Part shown: positions 24,096 to 30,402 of the stretch, in pieces | Numbering within the stretch: position 1 is the first letter of the stretch | How the letters are laid out: every line of letters begins with the position of its first letter | Source: Taklimakanibacter albus | GTDB lineage: Bacteria > Pseudomonadota > Alphaproteobacteria > Rhizobiales > Aestuariivirgaceae | DNA: 64,000 bases | Assembly: GCF_016595235.1 (NCBI RefSeq) | Contig: NZ_JAENHL010000007.1 | Location: 1,865,943-1,929,942 of the forward strand | Direction: 5' to 3' | Position numbers and translations under genes: made by a program | The notes under the pieces: model-generated | The model's input: only the letters and a program-made list of their open reading frames with translations | What the model was told of the DNA's origin: nothing | Databases searched by the model: none

Positions 24096-25229
24096 TCACG
24101 CGCGGCCCTTCAAATCGGCCGCCGCCATGGCGTAACCACCGGCGGCGCCGTCGATGAAATGGAAATGATCCCGCGCGAACGGGTTGGGAACGAAGCAGGT
24201 CATCAGGGCCTGGTCCTGACGGTGCAGGCCATACCGGCAGAGCCCGGCCTGATAAGCCTGCTTGAGGCGCTCGATGAGGCGGGTGATGAGGGCGGGCTCG
24301 ATATCCACGGTGAGCTTGAGACCGTCGTCGAATTTGCGGAAGTCGGTGTTCTGCGCCACGTCGTTCTTATAGACCGCCGCGTCGAAGCGGCCGACCTTCA
24401 GGTTTCCTTGAAACACCAGCCAGCCGGCGAGGCTCTCGGCCAGGATATGAAGCTTGCGCAACAAGGGTGATCCGCGATGCGTGGCGAGCGTCTCATATTT
24501 GAGCCCCTTGGGCGGGAAGCCGAATTTGCGCGGCACCGGCAGGCCGGCCCGGTCCTCGCCATCGATGATGGCGACGATGTCGTCGACGAGCCGGGTGAAG
24601 TCCGCGCTGCGCTCCGCCGAGACCGGGGTCACGATGAGGGAAATGATCTCGCCATTCTTCGCCGCGATCGGGTCCCAGCGGCAGGACAGGCCGGAGAGAT
24701 CCGGGCGCGCCCCCGCGGCGGCGGCCGGCACGCGGTATTTGCCCGCTTTCATCTGTGCTTCCGCCCAACTGGCGCCACCGCCGGCAAACATCGCATAGGT
24801 GACTTCGGGGCTGGCGCGGAACCGCGCCACCCGCACATCATGGCCGCCTGCCCGGATATCGCGCATCGGCACGATGGCGGCGCGCAGATCGAGATCGAGA
24901 TCCTCCTTCACCCAGACTTGCGTGAGCGCCAGCGCCTCGCGCGTCTTGGGCAGAACACTTTCGGGCACCGCCAGGAGCGCGCCATCGCCGCCGAAGACGA
25001 ACGGAACCTTATGCGCGCCGCCCAGCGCATTGAGCACCGCCGAGATCACGCTGGCGCCGGCCATGTTGACGGCCTTGTATTCGCCGCGCGCGATCGCCTG
25101 CGTCGAGCTCACGATGTCGGCGGTCGCCAGCGACCAGTCGTCCGGCAAGGGTTGATAATTCGCCGCATCGGCGACGCCGGAGAATTTCTCGAAAGTGGGC
25201 AGCGCCGCAAAGAAATCATCATGAGTCAT
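24096..25229 (-). CDS. DUF3095 family protein (nucleotide-cyclase-like fold)
   Basis: The 377-residue cytoplasmic protein matches the DUF3095 pattern: an N-terminal L-P-x-F-x-x-F-x-x-V-x-D-x-x-x-Y-x-P-x-P-x-D-W motif, A-T-A-D-I-V-S-S-T at 36-44 and F-V-F-G-G-D-G-A at about 77-84. The D-I-V-x-S-T...G-G-D-G pair resembles the metal-aspartate motifs of class III cyclases and GGDEF proteins, so a nucleotide-binding role is plausible but not shown. A second module begins near residue 180. It is divergent from a glycosyltransferase gene, 28 bases apart. Confidence 0.75.
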   Translation of the reverse strand: MTHDDFFAALPTFEKFSGVADAANYQPLPDDWSLATADIVSSTQAIARGEYKAVNMAGASVISAVLNALGGAHKVPFVFGGDGALLAVPESVLPKTREALALTQVWVKEDLDLDLRAAIVPMRDIRAGGHDVRVARFRASPEVTYAMFAGGGASWAEAQMKAGKYRVPAAAAGARPDLSGLSCRWDPIAAKNGEIISLIVTPVSAERSADFTRLVDDIVAIIDGEDRAGLPVPRKFGFPPKGLKYETLATHRGSPLLRKLHILAESLAGWLVFQGNLKVGRFDAAVYKNDVAQNTDFRKFDDGLKLTVDIEPALITRLIERLKQAYQAGLCRYGLHRQDQALMTCFVPNPFARDHFHFIDGAAGGYAMAAADLKGRA

Positions 25230-25257
25230 GGCGAAAAGCTAGCATGCTGGGAGGACC

Positions 25258-26397
25258 TTGGCGACCGATCCCCGATTGACGCCCGGACGCGACATCGCCA
25301 TAGGCAAAGGGGTGAGGATCGCCTTTTACGCCCCGCTCAAAGCGCCCGACCATCCGGTTCCCTCCGGGGACCGCCAGATGGCGCGGCTGCTCCTGCGGGC
25401 GTTGCATCTCGCCGGTTTCGCGGCCGATGTCGTGAGCACCTTGCGCGCCTTCACACCCGATCCCGAGCCGCAGGCCTTCGCGCCCGTGCGGCAGGCGGCC
25501 GATGACGAGAAGGCGCGGCTCAAGGCGCTTTGGCACGCCGGCGAAAAACCCGATCTGTGGTTCACCTATCATCCTTATTACAAGGCGCCCGATCTTCTGG
25601 GTCCCGATCTCGCGCGTCATCTCGCTATTCCCTATGTCACCGCCGAGGCCTCTTATGCGGGCAAACGCGATCGCCAGGGCTGGGCCGAACGCCAGGCGCT
25701 GATCCGCGACGCCATCGGCCTCGCCAGGCTCAATCTCTGTTTCACCGAGCGCGACCGCGCCGGGCTGGAGAAGGCGGTGCCGGGCGCCCGCCTGGCAGCC
25801 CTTCCGCCTTTCATCGATACGCAGGCTTTCGCCGATGGTTTCGCGAACACCCCGCCGGCGCGCCTGATGACGGTGGCGATGATGCGCAAGGGTGACAAAT
25901 TCACGAGCTTCACCATGCTCGCAAGGGCGCTGCCCCTGCTCCTCGATCTGCCGTGGCGGCTCACCGTCATCGGTGATGGTCCCTTGCGCGCCGAGACGAT
26001 GTCCCTCTTTGCCGGCATTCCGTCCGGGCGGCTCGACTGGCGCGGCGAGATAGCGCCCGAAAAAGTGCCCGCCGCTCTGGCCGACGGCGGTGTCTACGTC
26101 TGGCCGGGTTCGGGTGAAGCCTATGGCATTGCCTATCTCGAGGCGCAGGCCGCCGGTCTGCCGGTGGTGGCGCAGGAGACGGCCGGCGTTCCCGCCGTGG
26201 TGCGCCATGGCGAGACCGGCATCCTGACGCCGGAAGGTGATGTCGAAGCCTATGCATTGGCGATCCGCGCGCTTCTCACCGATGATGCCCGGCGTGCAAC
26301 CTATGGCCGCGCCGCACGCGCATTCGTGCTCGAGGAGCGTTCGCTGACCAACGCGGCGCAACGCCTCGCGGCCCTCCTCGATAAGGCGCGGGCATGA
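25258..26397 (+). CDS. Glycosyltransferase family 4 protein
   Basis: The 379-residue GT-B enzyme has its sugar-nucleotide site in the C-terminal half: V-I-G-D-G-P-L-R then the family E-x7-E motif G-E-A-Y-G-I-A-Y-L-E-A-Q-A (about residues 285-297). It transfers a sugar to a glycan or lipid acceptor at the inner membrane face. The start is uncertain: TTG 25258 has a GGGAGG site just upstream, but GTG 25312 (V-R-I-A-F-Y-A-P) fits the usual GT4 N-terminus. The deacetylase-like gene overlaps it by 4 bases. Confidence 0.83.
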   Translation: MATDPRLTPGRDIAIGKGVRIAFYAPLKAPDHPVPSGDRQMARLLLRALHLAGFAADVVSTLRAFTPDPEPQAFAPVRQAADDEKARLKALWHAGEKPDLWFTYHPYYKAPDLLGPDLARHLAIPYVTAEASYAGKRDRQGWAERQALIRDAIGLARLNLCFTERDRAGLEKAVPGARLAALPPFIDTQAFADGFANTPPARLMTVAMMRKGDKFTSFTMLARALPLLLDLPWRLTVIGDGPLRAETMSLFAGIPSGRLDWRGEIAPEKVPAALADGGVYVWPGSGEAYGIAYLEAQAAGLPVVAQETAGVPAVVRHGETGILTPEGDVEAYALAIRALLTDDARRATYGRAARAFVLEERSLTNAAQRLAALLDKARA

Positions 26398-27161
26398 CTC
26401 TCTGGCAGCCGCTCCAGGACGAGTTGGCGCAGTGGCGCGATGCCGGCCGCAGCGCGTCGCTGTGGCTGCGCGACGACGACGCCATCGCACCGACGCCGGC
26501 GCTCGACCGGCTCGCCGATCTCGCGCGCGGCCATGACGTGCCGGTGGCGCTGGCGATCATTCCGGCCCGCACCGGCCCTGATTTGGCGAGCCGTCTCGCG
26601 GCGGAGACGATCATCCACCCGGTCATCCACGGCTGGTCGCATGCCAATCACGCGCCGGCGCCGGAGAAGAAGCAGGAGCTTGGGCCGCATCGCCCGCGCG
26701 CCACCTTGTTGGGCGAGCTGGCCAACGGCCTGGCGCGTCTGCGCGCGCTCTATGGCGACAGGCTGACGCCGATGCTGGTGCCGCCCTGGAATCGCATCGA
26801 TCCCTCCTTGCTCGACGATCTGCCGGAAACCGGCTTCACCGGCCTGTCGGCCTTCGGCCACAAGCTCGCCTCGCGGCCGGGCCTCGCCGTCATCAACACC
26901 CATATCGACATCGTCGATTCGCGCGCCGGCAATCGCTGCCGCGATCACGGCATGCTGATCGCGGGGCTTGTTCAGGAACTGCAGGAAGCGCGCGCCGTGG
27001 GCGGCAGCAGGCCGGTCGGCGTGCTCAGCCACCATCTGGTCAGCGATGACGACGCCTTCCGCTTCCTCGCCGATCTGTTCGCGCTCGCGGCGCAGAGCGG
27101 CACAGTCAATTGGAAAAGTCCTGCTGATCTGCTTCAGAGTGTTGCGCCCAGAAGCATTTGA
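26394..27161 (+). CDS. Polysaccharide deacetylase-like protein
   Basis: The 255-residue protein has the NodB-fold layout: W-L-R-D-D-D-A-I-A-P (metal-binding aspartate region, about 23-32), V-I-H-G-W-S-H-A-N-H (the H-x3-H-like motif near 78-87), V-P-P-W-N-R (motif 3) and a C-terminal S-H-H. No signal peptide is seen, so it may act on a cytoplasmic precursor. Its coupling to a GT4 gene by a 4-base overlap suggests they build the same glycan. Confidence 0.78.
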   Translation: MTLWQPLQDELAQWRDAGRSASLWLRDDDAIAPTPALDRLADLARGHDVPVALAIIPARTGPDLASRLAAETIIHPVIHGWSHANHAPAPEKKQELGPHRPRATLLGELANGLARLRALYGDRLTPMLVPPWNRIDPSLLDDLPETGFTGLSAFGHKLASRPGLAVINTHIDIVDSRAGNRCRDHGMLIAGLVQELQEARAVGGSRPVGVLSHHLVSDDDAFRFLADLFALAAQSGTVNWKSPADLLQSVAPRSI

Positions 27162-27189
27162 TCAGCAAGGCGAAGAATATTCCCTCCCC

Positions 27190-27298
27190 CCTCATGCTGA
27201 GGTGGCCGCGAAGCGGCCCTCGAAGCATCCCTCAGGATAGAATGGGGTTGCGGAGAGTGACCCTTCGAGGCTCGCTGCGCTCGCACCTCAGGGTGAGG
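27190..27298. repeat. Intergenic repeat (family B, copy 1)
   Basis: CCTCATGCTGAGGTG (27190-27204) pairs with CACCTCAGGGTGAGG (27284-27298), two mismatches. Internal GAAGC/CTTCGAGG blocks and GGCCGCGAAGCGGCC form further hairpins. A second copy lies at 35643. It separates the convergent deacetylase and hydrolase genes. Confidence 0.7.
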
Positions 27299-27320
27299 AT
27301 GATAGGTCGGTGCAAACTGA

Positions 27321-28154
27321 TCAGAGCTTGATCACCAATCCCTGGCTGGCCACGACGGCGCCGGGGAAAGCTTCCTTCGCCTCGACGCCGATCCTGTCCA
27401 GCTCATCGTCGTTGCGCAAAGGCGAATGATGGAAGATGGCGAGCTGCTTGGCCTTGGCCGCCTTGCACAGGCGCACACCTTCTTCCCAGCTCGAATGCCC
27501 GAAGCCGCGATAGCGCGGCATCTCATGATCGGTGAAGGCCGCGTCATAGATGACGAGATCGGCATGATCGATGAGCTTCATCACATTCTGATCGGGCTTG
27601 CCCGGCACATGCTCGGTGTCGGTGATATAGCAGGCGGACTTGCCCGCGAATTCGACGCGGTAGCCGACCGCGGCATTGGGATGATTGAGGCTCGCGGTGC
27701 GCAGCACGATGCCCGCATGGGGTTTCAGCACATCGCCCGGCTTGAAGTCCTTGTAGTCGACATCGGCGATGAAAATTTCCGGCGCGATCGGGAAGTAGGG
27801 CGCCTTCATGATGCCGGAGATCATTTCATGCGTTGTCATCACGCCGGCGAGATGGCCCGACCAGATACGGATCTTGTTGCTGCCGCGATAGAACGGCATG
27901 AAGAAGGGAATGCCGAAGATATGATCCCAATGGCAGTGCGAGAAGAACATGTCGAGACGCTCGACGCCTTCGCGCTCGAGCTCCTGGCCGGCGCGCTTGA
28001 GGCCTGACCCGGCGTCGAACATCAGAACATGCTCGCCGCAGCGCATCTCGACGCAGGACGAATCACCGCCATAGCGCGAGACTTCCGGTCCCGACACCGG
28101 AATGCTGCCTCTGGAGCCCCAGAATTTTACTGTGAATTCACTCTTTTCTTTCAA
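27321..28154 (-). CDS. Metallo-beta-lactamase-fold hydrolase
   Basis: The 277-residue cytoplasmic hydrolase has F-W-G-S-R-G-S-I-P-V near the N-terminus and the zinc motif S-H-C-H-W-D-H (about 92-98), followed by T-D-T-E-H and late F-T-D-H-E and F-H-H-S ligands. The W-G-S-R-G-S-x-P start is typical of PhnP-like or cyclic-phosphodiester hydrolases (COG1235), a family containing cyclic nucleotide phosphodiesterases. It lies 38 bases downstream of an adenylate cyclase gene on the same strand, so cAMP breakdown is a reasonable but untested guess. Confidence 0.83.
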   Translation of the reverse strand: MKEKSEFTVKFWGSRGSIPVSGPEVSRYGGDSSCVEMRCGEHVLMFDAGSGLKRAGQELEREGVERLDMFFSHCHWDHIFGIPFFMPFYRGSNKIRIWSGHLAGVMTTHEMISGIMKAPYFPIAPEIFIADVDYKDFKPGDVLKPHAGIVLRTASLNHPNAAVGYRVEFAGKSACYITDTEHVPGKPDQNVMKLIDHADLVIYDAAFTDHEMPRYRGFGHSSWEEGVRLCKAAKAKQLAIFHHSPLRNDDELDRIGVEAKEAFPGAVVASQGLVIKL

Positions 28155-28192
28155 CGACTTGAACCCTCGCTCAGGCCTTATCGTAGCAGGTT

Positions 28193-29887
28193 CTACGGCT
28201 TAGGCGACTCTAAAGCGGGCAATTGCGTCGCCCGCTTCACCATGATCACATCGAGCGCCCCGGCCCTCCCCCTGATCTCGATGCTCTGGGTCTCGAGCCC
28301 GGCGAATTCCGCTTCCGCCTTGTCAAGGACCGCCCGCGAAATGATGGCTTGCATGTTGAGCTCCTTGCAGGCGCCCTCCAGCCGGCTCGCCGTATTTACC
28401 GTGTCGCCGAGCGCGGTGACGCCCAGCGCCGCCGAGCCTTTGCCGGCCGCCCCGATACGGCCGAGAATGGCCGTCCCCGAATGAAGCCCGATCCCCATTT
28501 CGAGCATGCCGCGCATTTCGTCATGCAGGCTTTGATTGAGAGCATCGAGCACACCGCCCATGGCGCGCACCGCGCCCAGCGCTTCCCGGGCCCCGGCTTT
28601 GCCGCTCTTGTCCATGCCGAAGATCGCCATGATCCCGTCCCCCATGAATTTGTCGACATAGCCCCCGGTATCGATGATGACTTCGCTCATGCGGCCCAGA
28701 TACTGGTTGAGAAGGAAAACGACGTCATAGGAGAGACGTTGCTGCGACAATCTGGTGAAGCCCCTGAGGTCGCAGAACATGACGGTGACCTCCTGCTCCA
28801 CGCCCCAGAAATATTTATCGACGAGTCCATTCACTGTATCGGCCGTCACCGCCGGCAGAAGTGTCGTGATGGTGAGGTCGGTCTCCGGCCGGAATTGGCA
28901 GGCGAGACGGACATTGGCGGGGGCGCCCACCCGTTTCAGCACCTTCTGCTCATTGGCATCGGCCGGGGGCTGATCCGCCGGTCCTTCGATCACGCGGATC
29001 CGGCAGGTGGAGCAGCGGGCACGTCCGCCACAGACCGAGGCATGCGGTATGTTGTTGAGGCGGCTGATTTCGAGGATGGAAAGACCGCGGCGCGCCGACA
29101 CGCGTTGCCCGCCCGTATAGGTGATGGCGATCGTGTGCCGGTAGCGGTCGAGCAATCCGAGGCCAAGGCGCGCCGCCACGATCAAAGCGAGCAATCCCAG
29201 ATAGCCGTAGAATTCATAGTCGAGCAGCCCATGCAGGAAGTCGAACTGCTCCTGGCTCATCGGCGGCTGGAAATCCGTCTCATAACGGATGGCGCGCCCG
29301 GCCGAGGTGAAGCCGGCAAAACCAAGCGTCGGAATCAACGTCGCGAGCACCACCCAAAGCCACTTCAGGCGGCGGTACCAGGGCTTGAATTCCAGCCAGT
29401 GATGCAGGCCGATGAGCCCATGTACCCAGACCAGCGTCATCAGCGACGCCTGCCGCCAGGCCTCGGCCGGCCACATGGCCCACAATGCATAAAAGTAATT
29501 GTCATCGACACCGGCATAGATATGGGCGCCGCGGGTCGCGGTGACATGGCGGATCAGCAGAAGCGGGATGAGCAGGCCGAAACCGAGTTGCACCCATTCA
29601 TGCGTGCTGATCTTCAGGCTGCGGCGCCGGATGAACACCACGATCCCGAGCACGAAGTGGACGAGGAACGAGGTGAGCAGGATGGCCGTGCCGGGAACGC
29701 TGCGGGTGACGGCGATGCGCCATGAGCGCACCTCCTCCATCGTGTCGATCGACACGAGGCCGACGGCGTGATTGAGGAAATGCGTCGCCGCGAAGGCGAA
29801 CAGCACAAGCCCCGTCGCCAGCCGCAGCTGGCGCAGTGTTATACGGAGGGCGGGCCTGTACCGCACGGCAGAATCGGGAGCGGTCAT
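28193..29887 (-). CDS. Adenylate cyclase with SDH-like membrane domain and [2Fe-2S] domain
   Basis: The 564-residue protein has three parts. Residues ~15-245 hold about six transmembrane helices with many histidines (H36, H40, H77, H113, H156, H162/163), like the haem-binding membrane anchor of succinate dehydrogenase and of rhizobial CyaC-type cyclases. Residues ~250-340 form a ferredoxin domain with C286-x5-C292-x2-C295-x34-C330. Residues ~365-550 are a class III cyclase with metal aspartates D373 and D417, adenine-contact K413, and D495, N498 and R502. This layout suggests redox- or haem-gated cAMP synthesis. The gene for a stand-alone cNMP-binding protein is 18 bases upstream. Confidence 0.9.
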   Translation of the reverse strand: MTAPDSAVRYRPALRITLRQLRLATGLVLFAFAATHFLNHAVGLVSIDTMEEVRSWRIAVTRSVPGTAILLTSFLVHFVLGIVVFIRRRSLKISTHEWVQLGFGLLIPLLLIRHVTATRGAHIYAGVDDNYFYALWAMWPAEAWRQASLMTLVWVHGLIGLHHWLEFKPWYRRLKWLWVVLATLIPTLGFAGFTSAGRAIRYETDFQPPMSQEQFDFLHGLLDYEFYGYLGLLALIVAARLGLGLLDRYRHTIAITYTGGQRVSARRGLSILEISRLNNIPHASVCGGRARCSTCRIRVIEGPADQPPADANEQKVLKRVGAPANVRLACQFRPETDLTITTLLPAVTADTVNGLVDKYFWGVEQEVTVMFCDLRGFTRLSQQRLSYDVVFLLNQYLGRMSEVIIDTGGYVDKFMGDGIMAIFGMDKSGKAGAREALGAVRAMGGVLDALNQSLHDEMRGMLEMGIGLHSGTAILGRIGAAGKGSAALGVTALGDTVNTASRLEGACKELNMQAIISRAVLDKAEAEFAGLETQSIEIRGRAGALDVIMVKRATQLPALESPKP

Positions 29888-29905
29888 CCCGAGCCTCCTG
29901 ACGCG

Positions 29906-30370
29906 TTAATTTGCCTTTCGCCGGAGATCGCTGCGCGCTTCGCTGAGCTCGGCGGTCGTGTGGCTCAGGCGATCGGCGAGCACCCGCATGATCTCGACGG
30001 CCATTTCCGGAAACTCCGCCAGCAATCTGAGGAAATGATCCTTGCGGATGCGCAGCGTCTCGAGCGGCGCATTGGCTTTGACGGTTGCGGTGCGCGAAAC
30101 ATCGCAAAGAATGGCGATCTCACCGACGATCGAATTGGGCTCGAGTGTCGCCACCTTGATCTCGCCGCTTTGCGAATTGACCAGCACATCGGCCGAGCCC
30201 GACAACACCACATAGGCGGCATCACCCGGGTCGCCTTGCTTGAACAGCGTCTGGCCCTGGTCGAAGTTGACGCGATCCGACGTGAAGGCCAGAAGCTTGA
30301 GCTTGGCCGGCGCGACATTCGAGAAGAGCGGCACGCGCCGCAACAGCTCCACTTCATCCTTGAGCTGCAT
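29906..30370 (-). CDS. Stand-alone cyclic-nucleotide-binding domain protein
   Basis: The 154-residue protein is one Crp-like cNMP-binding beta-barrel with a short C-terminal helix and no DNA-binding domain. The phosphate cassette is visible as S-I-V-G-E-I-A-I-L-C-D-V-S-R-T-A-T-V-K-A (about 79-98), with the canonical G-E and R-T-A, so cAMP binding is likely. The barrel start is F-S-N-V-A-P-A-K-L-K-L-L. It lies between the cyclase gene and a degenerate ABC exporter, spaced 18 and 32 bases, and could relay cAMP to the exporter (inference). Confidence 0.88.
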   Translation of the reverse strand: MQLKDEVELLRRVPLFSNVAPAKLKLLAFTSDRVNFDQGQTLFKQGDPGDAAYVVLSGSADVLVNSQSGEIKVATLEPNSIVGEIAILCDVSRTATVKANAPLETLRIRKDHFLRLLAEFPEMAVEIMRVLADRLSHTTAELSEARSDLRRKAN

Positions 30371-30402
30371 GTCTCATCACTCCCATTTCCACTCCATCCA
30401 TA

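Noticed and set aside
27181..27310. Possible CRISPR or tandem repeat array at the family B element
   Set aside because: Units are inverted, not regularly spaced direct repeats, and no cas genes are present.
28223..29725. 500-codon plus-strand frame antisense to the Fe-S cyclase
   Set aside because: Composition is typical of shadow frames, and the cyclase, ferredoxin and membrane motifs on the other strand are unambiguous.
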